Origin: Amphibacillus marinus
Lineage (GTDB): Bacteria; Bacillota; Bacilli; Bacillales; Amphibacillaceae
Length of the DNA stretch: 64,000 nt
Assembly: GCF_900110345.1 (NCBI RefSeq)
Contig: NZ_FODJ01000001.1
Span: 310,001 to 374,000, forward strand
Reading direction: 5' to 3'
The notes below the pieces were generated by a model. That model did no database searches. It had not been told where the DNA came from and saw nothing but the letters and a program-made list of their open reading frames with translations. A program made the translations under genes and the position numbers. This document shows positions 34,813 through 44,764 of this stretch, piece by piece (position 1 is the first letter of the stretch; every line of letters begins with the position of its first letter).

Positions 34813-34835
34813 AAAAAAACAGCTAAAATTAGCTG
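34813..34835 (-). terminator. Terminator overlapping the 3' end of the NfeD-like gene
   Basis: CAGCTAA / TTAGCTG stem with a 2-nt loop that includes the stop codon, followed by seven T on the minus strand. Confidence 0.75.
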
Positions 34836-35485
34836 CTTTTAGTATCATGAGATTCGGTTATTGGATCGACGAGAATACGCGTACCATCGACCTTCCTAAC
34901 AATAATATTCGTGTCCTTTTTAATCCAATGACCATTCGAAATAGCACTATAGTCTACTTTATTAATTCTGATTGTACCGATTGGACGCATATCGGTGAGG
35001 GTAACACCCCTTTCCCCAATAAGTCCTTTATAGGAAGCATTCATTGAGCTATATCCTTCATCATCAGTTAATTGATCGTGTAAGGTGATCTTGCTCCACA
35101 GGTTACGTTTCGGTAGTAATTTAAGCCAGACTAATGAACAGGCGGCCCCAACTACAACACCAATGATTGCATAAGCGCCAATCCGCCAGTTAGGAGAGCT
35201 CAATCCAACTGAGACAATCATTAGCAACGCACCTATTCCTGCTAAAATACCATCATTCAGAAACTCACCATCGACAAATATCAGTAAGATTCCTAAAAAA
35301 TATACGCCCACCATAATCAAAAACATTGATGTATCAAGATAAGCTGTAAAATATAACGTGATTAAGCCAAAGCCTAGTAGTGCAAAAGCACCTTTTGTAT
35401 TAACGAGTAGTTCCCCCACTAAAAACATCGTCGCTAAACCTACAATAAAAAAACTAATCCAATCAAAAGCAAAGATATCCAGCAT
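34829..35485 (-). CDS. NfeD-like membrane protein
   Basis: A 218-residue protein with four to five membrane helices (about residues 8-135) and a C-terminal OB-fold of the NfeD type: SYKGLIGERGVTLTDMRPIG, TIRINKVDYSAISNGHWI, then VRKVDGTRILVDP. It lacks the N-terminal ClpP-like protease domain, so it is the short NfeD form that usually partners flotillin; no flotillin gene is next to it. The ATG at 35485 has AAGAAGG 8 nt upstream; the longer frame has no site. It probably acts in membrane microdomain organisation. Confidence 0.85.
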   Translation of the reverse strand: MLDIFAFDWISFFIVGLATMFLVGELLVNTKGAFALLGFGLITLYFTAYLDTSMFLIMVGVYFLGILLIFVDGEFLNDGILAGIGALLMIVSVGLSSPNWRIGAYAIIGVVVGAACSLVWLKLLPKRNLWSKITLHDQLTDDEGYSSMNASYKGLIGERGVTLTDMRPIGTIRINKVDYSAISNGHWIKKDTNIIVRKVDGTRILVDPITESHDTKSS

Positions 35486-35545
35486 ATTCAAAACCTTCTT
35501 TCTATATATATAGTAAAAGAATAAGCGAGAATAGAGGTTGTCACG

Positions 35546-35899
35546 ATGCAATTTAACAAAAAAAATATCGGTTGGCTAACGTTTACGCTAATTATTATTG
35601 CCTGTTACAAAGACCTAACAAGCCCATACACAACTAAGCCTTCAACAGCCCATGATTCTCTCTACTTATATTATGAGCAAAGCCCTCAAAGTTTTCAAGT
35701 TATTTCTTATCAATTTCAGCGTGGTGACCAGCTCCTTTCCATTATTGAGCAACTAAGTGCTGAGCCATTAACAAATATTGACCAAGTTCTTGAGGACTTT
35801 CAATCATTAAACCCAAAGGCGGACGTTTATCAATTAGCAGAAGGACGCGTTTATCTCCTGCCCGTTTATTCAGCACGCCAAATTAACTTAGACTTATGA
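35546..35899 (+). CDS. Small secreted/anchored LysM-like protein (YqfZ-like)
   Basis: A 117-residue protein with a short N-terminal hydrophobic segment (IGWLTFTLIIIACY) and a C-terminal LysM-like stretch, FQRGDQLLSIIEQLSAEPLT then FQSLNPKADVYQLAEGRVYL. The Cys in IIIACYKD is not a canonical lipobox. B. subtilis has a LysM-domain gene, yqfZ, next to ispG; this may be its counterpart. GAGGT 7 nt before the ATG. It lies just upstream of ispG on the same strand. Confidence 0.6.
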   Translation: MQFNKKNIGWLTFTLIIIACYKDLTSPYTTKPSTAHDSLYLYYEQSPQSFQVISYQFQRGDQLLSIIEQLSAEPLTNIDQVLEDFQSLNPKADVYQLAEGRVYLLPVYSARQINLDL

Positions 35900-35987
35900 C
35901 TTCTCATTTAACAGTTTAACATTTATAATAGATTGAGTAGATTAATAGCTATTCAATTCAACGTAACGTAGGTAAAGGAGCGTTCTA

Positions 35988-37088
35988 ATGGTTCTAACAC
36001 ACAGAAAAAAGACGCGACCCGTTAAGGTCGGTAATCTAGTCATAGGTGGCAAAGATCAAGTTATTATTCAGTCAATGACCACCACAAAAACACATGATGT
36101 TGAAGCTACCGTAGCCGAGATTAAGCGATTAGAAGAAGCAGGATGTCAGGTAGTCCGTGTCGCATGTCCAGATGACCGTGCTGCTGATGCTATTCCTCAA
36201 ATTAAGGCACAGATTAACATTCCACTAGTTGTTGATATTCACTTTAATTATAAACTCGCCCTTAAGGCCATTGAAGGTGGCGCTGATAAAATTAGAATTA
36301 ACCCTGGTAATATCGGTAAGCGGGACAAGGTTGAAGCTGTGGTAAATGCTGCTAAAGCTAAAGGTATTCCTATTAGAATTGGTGTAAATGCAGGTTCATT
36401 AGAGCGACATATTCTCGAAAAATATGGCTACCCTACTGCTGATGGCATGGTTGAGAGCGCCTTACACCATATTAAAATTCTTGAGGATTTAGAATTCCAT
36501 GATATTATTGTGTCATTAAAGGCTTCGGATGTAGGTTTGGCCATTGATGCCTATCGAAAGGCGGCTGAAGTGATTGATTATCCACTCCATTTGGGGATAA
36601 CAGAGTCTGGTACACTGTTCGCTGGTAGTATTAAAAGTGCGGCTGGGATGGGCGCGATTCTAAGCATGGGTATTGGTAACACCATGCGGATCTCTTTAAG
36701 TGCCGATCCTGTTGAAGAAGTAAAGGTTGCCCGTGAACTGTTAAAAACATTTGGCCTTGCTTCTGATGCAGCTACATTAATTTCTTGTCCAACCTGTGGA
36801 CGAATTGAAATTGATTTGATAGCAATTGCCAATGAAGTTGAGGAGTACATTTCCACAGTTAAAGCCCCGATAAAAGTAGCAGTATTAGGTTGCGCAGTAA
36901 ACGGACCTGGTGAAGCACGTGAAGCTGATATTGGTATTGCTGGTGCACGTGGAGAAGGCTTATTGTTTAGACATGGTGAGATTATTAGAAAAGTACCTGA
37001 AGAAACGATGGTTGAAGAATTAAAGAAAGAAGTCGATAAAATTGCAGCCGAATATTTAGCCGCTCAAGTTGAAACTGAGCAAAGCTAA
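35988..37088 (+). CDS. ispG: 4-hydroxy-3-methylbut-2-en-1-yl diphosphate synthase
   Basis: IspG (GcpE) is the penultimate MEP-pathway enzyme, an iron-sulfur reductase converting MEcPP to HMBPP. The 366-residue bacterial form has the TIM-barrel N-terminus ([28 protein letters not shown]-like [12 protein letters not shown]) and the [4Fe-4S] ligands in [13 protein letters not shown] (two Cys) and [19 protein letters not shown] (one Cys), with the Glu further on. AAAGGAG precedes ATG 35988. ispH at 40.8 kb completes the same pathway. Confidence 0.97.
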   Translation: MVLTHRKKTRPVKVGNLVIGGKDQVIIQSMTTTKTHDVEATVAEIKRLEEAGCQVVRVACPDDRAADAIPQIKAQINIPLVVDIHFNYKLALKAIEGGADKIRINPGNIGKRDKVEAVVNAAKAKGIPIRIGVNAGSLERHILEKYGYPTADGMVESALHHIKILEDLEFHDIIVSLKASDVGLAIDAYRKAAEVIDYPLHLGITESGTLFAGSIKSAAGMGAILSMGIGNTMRISLSADPVEEVKVARELLKTFGLASDAATLISCPTCGRIEIDLIAIANEVEEYISTVKAPIKVAVLGCAVNGPGEAREADIGIAGARGEGLLFRHGEIIRKVPEETMVEELKKEVDKIAAEYLAAQVETEQS

Positions 37089-37093
37089 CCAGC

Positions 37094-37132
37094 CACTAAA
37101 CCACCTATTTTCTTGAAATAGGTGGTTTAGTG
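37094..37132. terminator. ispG terminator
   Basis: A 17-bp perfect stem (37094-37110 / 37116-37132, core AAACCACCTATTT) with a 5-nt loop, right after the ispG stop. T-run is within the stem. Confidence 0.8.
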
Positions 37133-37210
37133 CATGCCATTATTGATGGATAGTGGCAACGAATGCTGTTAAAACAGCAACTAACACCCACTTACCTGGT
37201 TAATAATCAA

Positions 37211-37909
37211 TTAATTAACCATAGCTATCGAATCATAGCGCTCTGCTCGCCTTAAAATCTGATCAGCATATTGACTCCTAGCAGAACCATTAGCCGCTTT
37301 ATAGTTTTCCATACCTGTCATGCCACGATTATAAGCTGTTAGCGCTTCATCCCAATTATCATATTTGTGATATAAAAAATCTAAATATACAATGGCCAGT
37401 TGCATAGAATAGTAAGGGTCAAATAATAAATCATCCTCATACGGCAATCCTGCCATCTCAGCTATCCATGGTGCCGTATTCTTCATAAATTGTGACATGC
37501 CATAGGCATTGCCATAAATGGTGTCTGGACCGACTAATTCAGGATCAAAAGTATGCCCAGTTTCAACCTTCAGTAATTCATAAACGATAAACGGATCTAA
37601 ATCATATTGTGTCGCCTCATTTGCAAGGTAGATCGCCCACGTTTTTTTGAAGCGACCCTCGCTATCATCAACCATAGTTTTGGCAAGTTCTTCAATACTT
37701 GCCCAGTAGTTATAGTCACCTGTTAATTTCACGTCGACCTTTTCGATTTGATAAGTTGATTCCGCCTGCAACTGTCTATTTTGAGCATTAAGGAGGGTAT
37801 TTTCATGCTCAAGTTCATTTAAGCGCGAATCTAAATGTTTTGTATAGAAAAATAGAATAATAGCTGAAGTTAGTAATACAGTTAGAATAAAAGCAATTCC
37901 TTTCTTCAC
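37211..37909 (-). CDS. Membrane-anchored lytic transglycosylase (SLT/goose-lysozyme fold)
   Basis: A 232-residue murein hydrolase. It has an N-terminal membrane helix (GIAFILTVLLTSAIILFFY), a short coiled coil (LNELEHENTLLNAQNRQLQ), and an SLT domain with the catalytic Glu in VYELLKVETGHTFDPELVG, the AYGMSQFM motif and the TAYNRGM motif. It would cleave peptidoglycan to anhydromuropeptides outside the membrane. GTG at 37909 is chosen since GGAAAGG lies upstream; the longer GTG at 37945 has no ribosome site. Convergent with ispG. Confidence 0.85.
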   Translation of the reverse strand: MKKGIAFILTVLLTSAIILFFYTKHLDSRLNELEHENTLLNAQNRQLQAESTYQIEKVDVKLTGDYNYWASIEELAKTMVDDSEGRFKKTWAIYLANEATQYDLDPFIVYELLKVETGHTFDPELVGPDTIYGNAYGMSQFMKNTAPWIAEMAGLPYEDDLLFDPYYSMQLAIVYLDFLYHKYDNWDEALTAYNRGMTGMENYKAANGSARSQYADQILRRAERYDSIAMVN

Positions 37910-38062
37910 AACTTTTACATCCTTTCCGATAGGTTTTTTGATCACAAATCGTTATGCTACACGATTAAAGGGTATTTTGCAACCATTAACCCTTTATCTA
38001 AGATATATAAGAGATTTTTTCCCTTATTTGTAGTTCTTTATTATCAAAAAAGGAGTGGTAAG

Positions 38063-38347
38063 ATGAATTTCATGTTAAAGCAAATTATTCGAACAAGAAT
38101 TATGCAATTAACACCTGGGGAGTTAATTCGTCATGCTCATGCATACAATATTGATCTCTCTCTCAATCAAGCTAATCAAATTATTAATGTGCTAAGAGAG
38201 AGCGATTTAGATCCCTTTAGTAAGGCGGATTTAAATAAACTGTTTGACCGACTTGAGCAAATAACGGATGCTTCTACCGCAGAAAAAGGAAGGGAAATAC
38301 TGACACAGTTTGTTAAGCAATATGGTGTAGCTGATTGGTTTGAATAA
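38063..38347 (+). CDS. yqfT: DUF2624 family protein (YqfT-like)
   Basis: A 94-residue all-helical protein without membrane segments: LKQIIRTRIMQLTPGELIRH, then LSLNQANQIINVLRESDLDP and a helical C-terminus. It matches YqfT of B. subtilis in size and place next to nfo (yqfS) and cshB (yqfR). Function unknown; the family is largely limited to spore formers. AAGGAG 7 nt before ATG 38063. Confidence 0.8.
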   Translation: MNFMLKQIIRTRIMQLTPGELIRHAHAYNIDLSLNQANQIINVLRESDLDPFSKADLNKLFDRLEQITDASTAEKGREILTQFVKQYGVADWFE

Positions 38348-38377
38348 TAACCGATAACAAATAGTTTAAGCTACACA

Positions 38378-38418
38378 AAAAAACCAGCTAAGCAATTCAA
38401 ACGCTTAGCTGGTTGTTT
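38378..38418. terminator. Bidirectional terminator between yqfT and nfo
   Basis: A 12-bp perfect stem, AACCAGCTAAGC / GCTTAGCTGGTT, with a 9-nt loop and A/T tracts on both sides. Confidence 0.85.
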
Positions 38419-38427
38419 CAAAGCAAA

Positions 38428-39321
38428 TCATCCTTGAGCAAGAATCTGTTCCTTTAAATCACTGTCAAATTGCTGCGCTTTTAACATCGCAATTTCAAAT
38501 CGATAAGGTGGTTTTTTATCTTTCTTATCTGTCCCAACGTATGGTGTTTCTAAGATTTTCGGTAAATCTGCCAGTTGGGGATGGTGAACAATATAATTAA
38601 GAGCATCAAAGCCAATCTGACCAAAGCCGATGTTTTCATGGCGGTCCTTCTGAGCACCTCTGACATTTTTACTATCATTAACATGAATAACCTTTAAGCG
38701 ATCAATTCCAATAGTTTTATCAAAGCTATTCAACACACCATCAAAATCATCTACTATATTGTAGCCAGCATCATGAATGTGACAAGTATCTAAACAGACA
38801 GATAACTGTTGATTACGCTCAACCCCCTCAATAATCGCGGCCAATTCTTCAAAACTGCGGCCAATCTCCGAACCTTTTCCCGCCATTGTCTCTAGCGCAA
38901 TTTGGACATCATGTTCTTTAGTCAGAACCTCATTAAGTCCCTCAATAATACGGGCTGTTCCAATCTCAACACCAGCCCCAACATGTGCCCCCGGGTGTAA
39001 AACAATCTGCTTTGCGCCAAGGGCAGCTGTTCGCTCAATTTCACTTTGCATGAAGCTAACAGCTAATTCAAACGTTTCTGGCTTGGTTGTATTACCTAAA
39101 TTGATGATATATGGTGCATGGACAATTAAATCATCAATGCCATTGTCCCGCATGTGCGCCCGCCCCGCTTCAATGTTTAATTCTTCAATTGCTTTGCGTC
39201 GGGTATTCTGTGGTGCCCCAGTATAAATCATCATTGCTGATGAACCATAGCTGTTAGCTTCCTCACTTGATGCTAACAGCATTTTTTTGCCACTCATTGA
39301 TACATGTGAGCCTATTTTCAT
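38428..39321 (-). CDS. nfo: Deoxyribonuclease IV (endonuclease IV)
   Basis: An AP endonuclease for base-excision repair that cuts 5' to abasic sites, with three zinc ions. The 297-residue TIM barrel has the metal motifs: [59 protein letters not shown] and [20 protein letters not shown]. The ATG 39321 has GAGGTGG 5 nt upstream; the longer frame begins inside that site. It lies 11 nt after the cshB stop and is cotranscribed with it. B. subtilis yqfS. Confidence 0.97.
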   Translation of the reverse strand: MKIGSHVSMSGKKMLLASSEEANSYGSSAMMIYTGAPQNTRRKAIEELNIEAGRAHMRDNGIDDLIVHAPYIINLGNTTKPETFELAVSFMQSEIERTAALGAKQIVLHPGAHVGAGVEIGTARIIEGLNEVLTKEHDVQIALETMAGKGSEIGRSFEELAAIIEGVERNQQLSVCLDTCHIHDAGYNIVDDFDGVLNSFDKTIGIDRLKVIHVNDSKNVRGAQKDRHENIGFGQIGFDALNYIVHHPQLADLPKILETPYVGTDKKDKKPPYRFEIAMLKAQQFDSDLKEQILAQG

Positions 39322-39332
39322 GCTTTCCACCT

Positions 39333-40646
39333 CTATCCTTTGTTACGTTTTGTACGATTAATTTGCTTCTTTATCCGTTCATGCTGACGCTTCATTTTCT
39401 TTTTATAGCCTGGCTTGACTTTGTTCGGTCTTCGCACCCGACGCCAGGCCTCCTGATCAACATCATGACCCTGCTTCTTCCGCAATGTCCGTTCATTCCA
39501 CGGCTTTATTTCCTTCCATTCACCGTTAACAATGTCATACGTCGTAAATTCTACCTTATTCTCTGATAGCTTACTTAATAAAGCAAGATCATCTTCACCG
39601 TAAAGATTAATGGCTGTTCCTTCCATTCCGGCACGTGCAGTTCGGCCAACACGGTGGATATAGAATGGCTCTTCCTTCGGCAATTGCGCATTAATGACAT
39701 GACTAACACCCTTTATATCAATTCCACGGGCAGCGAGATCCGTTGCCACGACATATTGATACTTTAATGCTTGAATATCCTTCAAGACACGTTTACGCTC
39801 CCTAGCACCCAAACCACCATGAATAATTCCAACTGCCAGTTGACGTGCTTGTAATTCTTCATAGAGCTGATTAGCAGCATCCTTACCGTTTGTAAAGATA
39901 ATAGCCAAATAAGGATTGATCGCTTGTGAAATTTGATAAATAACATCCGCCTGTTGTCGGTGACGTAATGGAATTAAGCGGTGCTCAATTTTCTCTGGTG
40001 CGTAATGGTCCTTTAAGTGGAAATGCGTTGGACTTTGCAAATACTTTTTTAAAAACGGTTGCAAGCGCTCCGGTATTGTAGCAGAAAAAACAAGCAGCTG
40101 AATTGTTGGATTAGCGCGCACGAGCATTTGGTCAATCTCTTGAATTAATCCTAAGTCGAGCATAAGGTCAGCTTCATCAACAACAAAAGAAGTTGCTGTA
40201 TACATATCGATAGCGCCTTCCTTAATGAGATCAAGTAAACGACCAGGTGTAGCAACGATAATTTGTGGCTGTTCTTTTAGTTTTTCAATTGTACGTTGTT
40301 TATCCGTTCCGCCGATAAAGAGCTTGGTACTAATCTCAGCTTCTCGATTAGATAGTGTGATAATTTTCTTTACCTCATCGAAAATTTGTCGAGCCAACTC
40401 ACGGGTCGGTGAAGTAATAACAAATTGGACTTCCTTTGCTTCGACGTTAAGCTTGCTGAACAGGGGTAACAAGAATGCATGTGTTTTTCCTGAGCCAGTA
40501 TGAGATTGACCAATGACACTTTCACCACGTAAAACGGCTGGAATGACTTTTCTTTGAATCGGTGTCGGGTGCTCAAATGCTAATTTCTCAATCACCTCGT
40601 TAAGCCAAGGTTGTAACGTATATTCTTTAAAATTGTGTTTTTCCAT
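39333..40646 (-). CDS. cshB: DEAD-box RNA helicase CshB
   Basis: A 437-residue DEAD-box helicase with all motifs: Q motif [13 protein letters not shown], Walker [56 protein letters not shown] and [10 protein letters not shown]. The C-terminal tail is very basic ([20 protein letters not shown]), typical of RNA binding. It acts on ribosome maturation and mRNA, especially in the cold. AAGGAG precedes the ATG. B. subtilis yqfR, same order yqfR-nfo. Confidence 0.95.
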   Translation of the reverse strand: MEKHNFKEYTLQPWLNEVIEKLAFEHPTPIQRKVIPAVLRGESVIGQSHTGSGKTHAFLLPLFSKLNVEAKEVQFVITSPTRELARQIFDEVKKIITLSNREAEISTKLFIGGTDKQRTIEKLKEQPQIIVATPGRLLDLIKEGAIDMYTATSFVVDEADLMLDLGLIQEIDQMLVRANPTIQLLVFSATIPERLQPFLKKYLQSPTHFHLKDHYAPEKIEHRLIPLRHRQQADVIYQISQAINPYLAIIFTNGKDAANQLYEELQARQLAVGIIHGGLGARERKRVLKDIQALKYQYVVATDLAARGIDIKGVSHVINAQLPKEEPFYIHRVGRTARAGMEGTAINLYGEDDLALLSKLSENKVEFTTYDIVNGEWKEIKPWNERTLRKKQGHDVDQEAWRRVRRPNKVKPGYKKKMKRQHERIKKQINRTKRNKG

Positions 40647-40739
40647 AATAAACTCCTTACTAAAAATCCTCTTATCTTTCTCATTATAGATGTTTTTCTA
40701 GTAAATTGCACACCTTGTCCTGAAAAAATGGGTTAGTTT

Positions 40740-40768
40740 TTGTTTTTTTTGTTTTTTTTCTTTATAAT
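40740..40768 (+). promoter_or_regulatory. Candidate ispH promoter
   Basis: TTGTTT and a perfect TATAAT with a 17-bp T-rich spacer, 41 nt before the ispH ATG. Confidence 0.6.
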
Positions 40769-40808
40769 GAAACTATTGCGTTAAATTATTGACTAGGGGG
40801 AAATAGTC

Positions 40809-41750
40809 ATGGAAGTCATTAAAATCGCTCCAAGGGGTTATTGCTATGGTGTGGTCGATGCCATGGTCATTGCTCAAAATGCAGTGAAGGATGTAAATTT
40901 ACCTAGACCCATATATATATTAGGCATGATTGTTCATAATGCCCATGTTACCAACGCTTTTGAATTAGAAGGTGTCATTACTTTGGATGGGAAAAATCGT
41001 TCAGATTTGCTCGATGACATTAACGAAGGAACTGTCATATTCACCGCCCATGGTGTTTCGCCTACTGTTAAGGAAAAAGCAAGGGCAAAAGGATTAACGG
41101 TCCTTGATGCTACCTGCCCTGACGTAACTAGGACGCACGATCTTATTCGCGCGAAAGTTAAGGATGGCTATAAGGTTGTATACATAGGTAAAAAAGGACA
41201 TCCTGAACCAGAGGGAGCAGTAGGTATTGCACCTCATGATGTTTATCTCGTCCAAACTGAAGCCGATGTCGCAGCATTGTCTCTTGATCACCCAAAGATT
41301 ATTGTCACGAACCAAACAACAATGAGTCAATGGGATGTCCACGATGTTATGCTGGCCGTCAAAGAAAAATATCCGCAAACAGAACTGGTCCAAGAAATTT
41401 GTATGGCTACTCAGGTAAGACAGGAGGCTGTGGCAGAGCAGGCTAAGGATGCTGATTTAACTTTAGTTGTCGGTGATCCAAGGAGTAATAACTCAAACCG
41501 CTTGGCTCAGGTATCTGAAGAAATAGCGGGCACAAAAGCATACCGAATAGCAGACTTGTCAGAATTAAAGCTGTCCTGGTTAACAGGTATAGCGACGGTT
41601 GCGATCACTGCAGGCGCTTCGACACCAACGCCAATTACAAAGGAAGTTATTAAGTTCATTCAGCAATTTGACCATAACGATCAAACTACTTGGGATATAA
41701 CCTCAAAGGTTAAACAGGATAAAATTTTGCCAAAGGTAAAAACAAAGTAA
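40809..41750 (+). CDS. ispH: 4-hydroxy-3-methylbut-2-enyl diphosphate reductase
   Basis: IspH (LytB) makes IPP and DMAPP from HMBPP, the last MEP-pathway step. The 313-residue protein has the three iron-sulfur cysteines in [16 protein letters not shown] and [12 protein letters not shown], plus substrate residues in IVHNAHV and TAHGVSP, and [17 protein letters not shown] lies 8 nt before the ATG. Together with ispG in this window it completes the end of the pathway. B. subtilis yqfP. Confidence 0.97.
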   Translation: MEVIKIAPRGYCYGVVDAMVIAQNAVKDVNLPRPIYILGMIVHNAHVTNAFELEGVITLDGKNRSDLLDDINEGTVIFTAHGVSPTVKEKARAKGLTVLDATCPDVTRTHDLIRAKVKDGYKVVYIGKKGHPEPEGAVGIAPHDVYLVQTEADVAALSLDHPKIIVTNQTTMSQWDVHDVMLAVKEKYPQTELVQEICMATQVRQEAVAEQAKDADLTLVVGDPRSNNSNRLAQVSEEIAGTKAYRIADLSELKLSWLTGIATVAITAGASTPTPITKEVIKFIQQFDHNDQTTWDITSKVKQDKILPKVKTK

Positions 41751-41754
41751 CATG

Positions 41755-41794
41755 ACCAAACGGCTTTTCAGCTTATGTTGAAAGGCCGTTTGGT
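41755..41794. terminator. Bidirectional terminator between ispH and yqfO
   Basis: ACCAAACGGC / GCCGTTTGGT with an extended inner TTTTCA / TGAAAG pairing; T-rich on both sides. Confidence 0.8.
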
Positions 41795-41797
41795 TAT

Positions 41798-42919
41798 TTA
41801 CAGTGTTTGAAAAGGATTTGTATTTACCTTAGAAGTAATGATATCAATGGTGATCTGCTGATCTTTAAATGATTGTGCTAAATAATGTTGAACACCCTCT
41901 ACCATAATCTGTTCAATATGATGACCCGCATCAATTAAGGCTAGTCCCAGTGCTTCAGCATCCTGAGCGCTATGGAAGGTTATATCTCCGGTTACATAGA
42001 CATCAGCACCTAATCGCTTCGCTTGTCCAATGTATTTCTCACCACTTCCGCCTAAAACAGCTACTTTGTTAATCTTTTTATCTAACTGGCCCGTTACGTT
42101 AACAGCACTTAACTGAAATACTTCTTTTACATACTTGCTAAATTCTGCTAGCTCCATGCTTGTCGCTAAGTAACCCACTCTACCTAAACCTTTCACCTCT
42201 TGATGATTTTGTAGCTCGATTAAATCATAGGCGGGTTCCTCATATGGATGCGCTGCTTTTAATACTGTAATTGCTTGCCTAGCAAGCGATTGCGGCAGCA
42301 TATACTCAATTTTCATCTCTTTAACGTTCTCTTTTACACCAGCTTGTCCGAGATAAGGGATTGCTTGTTGATTAGGTGTAAAAGCACCAATCCCCTCAGT
42401 CGTATAAGAACAACCAGCGTAATTACCATATTGGCCCACCCCTATTTGCGTTAACGCTTGATCAACAGCTTGAAGGTGGCTAACCGGTACATAGACATGT
42501 AGCTTATATTGTTTTTCTTCTCTTTCAGGAATCATAATACTGGAATCTTGCAATTTAAGCCGGTCAGCCAACATATCATTGACGCCACCATGAGCGATAT
42601 CTAAGTTCGTATGCGCAGCGTATACAGTTATATCATGCTTAATTAATTTTGCAATTATTTTACCGGTTGGATCAGCAAGATTAATTTGCTTTAATGGCTT
42701 AAATAGCAGTGGATGATGCACAATGATACAATCCACCTGCTGAGCAATTGCCTCATCCACAACCTGCTCGGTCACATCTAGACTAATTAATAGCTTGTGG
42801 ACTGGTTGTGATAATTTTCCCACCTGCAAGCCAACATTGTCCCAGTCATAAGCTAATTTCTTTGGTGCCCATTGCTCAATTAGTTCGATAATTGTACCGA
42901 CTGTTGGTTGTTTAGTCAT
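41798..42919 (-). CDS. yqfO: Nif3-like dinuclear metal-center protein (YqfO)
   Basis: A 373-residue DUF34/NIF3 protein, annotated as GTP cyclohydrolase 1 type 2 homologue. Metal-binding residues lie in CIIVHHPLLFKP, YAAHTNLDIAHGGVNDML and the C-terminal GLALIDAGHHIEQIMV. A PII/CutA-like insert (about residues 130-230, YKLHVYVPVSHLQAVDQAL) is the long-form feature of Bacilli. The biochemical role remains unsettled. It overlaps the upstream trmK by 8 nt, and the yqfN-yqfO pair is conserved. Confidence 0.93.
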   Translation of the reverse strand: MTKQPTVGTIIELIEQWAPKKLAYDWDNVGLQVGKLSQPVHKLLISLDVTEQVVDEAIAQQVDCIIVHHPLLFKPLKQINLADPTGKIIAKLIKHDITVYAAHTNLDIAHGGVNDMLADRLKLQDSSIMIPEREEKQYKLHVYVPVSHLQAVDQALTQIGVGQYGNYAGCSYTTEGIGAFTPNQQAIPYLGQAGVKENVKEMKIEYMLPQSLARQAITVLKAAHPYEEPAYDLIELQNHQEVKGLGRVGYLATSMELAEFSKYVKEVFQLSAVNVTGQLDKKINKVAVLGGSGEKYIGQAKRLGADVYVTGDITFHSAQDAEALGLALIDAGHHIEQIMVEGVQHYLAQSFKDQQITIDIITSKVNTNPFQTL

Positions 42920-43610
42920 GGCTAATCACCTCTTCAATCCATTTTACTTCTTGCAGAAGATTAGCTAGTTTCCGTTCATCTAACTGCTTTGCTAATCTCA
43001 TTTGATTAATTACCCTTAGTTTATTACGATACTCGCTTTTCCATTTTTTTTGAAAGACGGCATGATTTTCCTGCATTAAGTACGGCCCGAATAAAATCTG
43101 CTTGGGTGTTAATGGCTGTGTGGCTTCCACGCGATCAGCTACTAATACTTCATAGATATGACCATCCTCTTCTAAAATAACCTCTTCTTTCAAGGAAAAT
43201 GGCTTGCTGTTGAGCCAGGCTCTAATATAATGGCTATCAACATTGGGTTGGAGAATAAGCCTGTCAACACCGTTTAAACGATCATAGCCTTGCTCTAAAA
43301 TTGATCGAATTAAACCCCCACCCATTCCAGCAATCACAACCTGACGAATCGACTGATTTGTGATCACTGATAAGCCATCACCTTTGACCACCTCAATTCT
43401 ATCTGTTAATCCATATGTATGAACGTGCTGTTTAGCCGCTTGATAAGGGCCTCGATTAAGCTCTCCAGCCACAGCATAAGCAGATTTATCACTCTGACAA
43501 ACTGCTATTGGTAAATAGGCATGGTCACTGCCGACATCGACGAAATAAGCTTGATTAGGCAAAAAACCAGCGACAATACTAAGTCTTGAAGATAGTTTAA
43601 TGGTTCGCAT
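42912..43610 (-). CDS. trmK: tRNA (adenine(22)-N(1))-methyltransferase TrmK
   Basis: It methylates N1 of A22 in tRNAs with SAM. It is a Rossmann-fold enzyme with LSIVAGFLPNQAYFVDVGSD (motif I), HAYLPIAVC, EVVKGDGLSVI and QVVIAGMGGGLIRSIL, then RLILQPNVDSHYIRAWL. The ATG at 43610 is my start (about 232 aa); a TTG at 43631 directly behind GGAG-poor sequence would add seven residues. Overlaps the yqfO start by 8 nt. B. subtilis yqfN. Confidence 0.92.
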   Translation of the reverse strand: MRTIKLSSRLSIVAGFLPNQAYFVDVGSDHAYLPIAVCQSDKSAYAVAGELNRGPYQAAKQHVHTYGLTDRIEVVKGDGLSVITNQSIRQVVIAGMGGGLIRSILEQGYDRLNGVDRLILQPNVDSHYIRAWLNSKPFSLKEEVILEEDGHIYEVLVADRVEATQPLTPKQILFGPYLMQENHAVFQKKWKSEYRNKLRVINQMRLAKQLDERKLANLLQEVKWIEEVISHD

Positions 43611-43634
43611 TTTGTAATAACACTGCTCCAATCT

Positions 43635-44258
43635 CTATAAAATCATAGCAAATACACTTATGCTTAACGCAATAATGCTGAGAACTAGTAACAGCCTCAG
43701 TTTCTTTCTAACCGCTAAGTAAAACCAGATAGTCAGCTGTGCGAATATAATGACAATAGACAGATAGTAAGGTACTAACCATTGATCAATGATAAACAAG
43801 CTAACCATAAATAAATTAACGAGCAGAATGGTTAAGCGATACGCTAGTAGTAAATCAGCTTTATTCCTTCCAACAAAGAAGAGAATCAAGGTTGTAATTA
43901 CTGCTGTAACAACATACCACTCAGGTGCAATACTTACATTAAGTAAATAAGGTAAAATAAGAATTGCTGGAATAATAATTGTGTTTGCTAACACATAAAA
44001 CAATAGCGTAAAGCTAATCCGATCCCAGAACATTGAGTGCCGTTGCGTGGAACTCGTTTCTTGCTCACTTTCTGCTTCATACCCCAGTACTGGACTAGTT
44101 ATTCTAGTAATATCCACAGTTCCGAGTTCATCACCTTCACTATGACTACCCTCTGTATATAAAGCCAAAAGGAAATCACAATAATGGCTTGGCAGAAGGC
44201 GGTTCTCTCTCCAGTAGTGAATCTCATTTATAATGGTAATCTTCCGCTGTTTATCCAT
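43635..44258 (-). CDS. Hypothetical polytopic membrane protein, 207 aa
   Basis: A protein with a soluble helical N-terminus (KQRKITIINEIHYWRENRLL then PSHYCDFLLALYTEG) and five or six membrane helices from about residue 85 on. Similar N-terminal segments occur in unnamed Bacillaceae membrane proteins near rpoD and trmK, but I know no function. The ATG at 44258 has GAGGTG 7 nt before it; the ATG two codons earlier is too close to that site. Upstream of trmK by 24 nt on the same strand. Confidence 0.65.
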   Translation of the reverse strand: MDKQRKITIINEIHYWRENRLLPSHYCDFLLALYTEGSHSEGDELGTVDITRITSPVLGYEAESEQETSSTQRHSMFWDRISFTLLFYVLANTIIIPAILILPYLLNVSIAPEWYVVTAVITTLILFFVGRNKADLLLAYRLTILLVNLFMVSLFIIDQWLVPYYLSIVIIFAQLTIWFYLAVRKKLRLLLVLSIIALSISVFAMIL

Positions 44259-44354
44259 CTGCATTCACCTCTGTATCCGTGTTAAAATAGTGCACACATT
44301 ACTCAAATGAATTAATTATTTTAACAATCTAGTTTCTTTAATTTATAGGTTCTT

Positions 44355-44630
44355 CATCAAATAGCATTGGTTAAGCAAATGGTTGTATTGCTTCAGCAAA
44401 CAAGAGCCGCTTTCACCCACCGGTACAAACGTGACATCCTTAGGCTCACAGGATGTGAGTCAGTTAGACGTTGCGACACGACGTCGCGCACTAAGTCTAA
44501 CATTCCATATCCGGGGTCACAGGATGTGAGTCAGTTAGACATTCGACACGATGCCGCGTCCTTCGTCTAACATCCTCAAAGGGGTCTTCGGACACGTTCC
44601 ATTCCCGCAGGAGTCGACTCTTTTTTGCTT
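44355..44630. repeat. Structured intergenic repeat (copy A), two cargo units inside a hairpin shell
   Basis: The ends match the short element at 31823 (TAGCATTGGTTAAGC..., CAGCAAACAAGAGCCG paired with the CGACTCTTTTTTGCT arm near 44612-44629). Between them are two related about 70-bp units: 44441-44510 and 44513-44575. Each has CTCACA-GGA-TGTGAG or TCACA-GGA-TGTGA, then GTTAGAC ... GTCTAAC arms around a GCGAC-N5-GTCGC-type hairpin. The same unit recurs at 53530-53700. No protein is encoded. It fills the 506-nt gap between the membrane protein gene and rpoD. Confidence 0.75.
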
Positions 44631-44701
44631 CTTCCTCATCCTATGAAATTATCTGATTAACGCTCTTTGATAGACAACCAATCTAAAGAACTTAAGTGAA
44701 A

Positions 44702-44752
44702 CAAAAAAGTCAATCAAGATTCAATTGATGCTCAACTGAAACTGGATTGACT
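44702..44752 (-). terminator. rpoD terminator
   Basis: AGTCAATC / GATTGACT outer arms with an inner TTCAATTG / CAACTGAA pairing, followed by a T-run on the minus strand, 13 nt after the rpoD stop. Confidence 0.75.
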
Positions 44753-44764
44753 GAGCCAATCTTT

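Noticed and set aside
44367-44570. 67-aa frame in the gap before rpoD
   Set aside because: It is a by-product of the repeated units; no site or conserved features.
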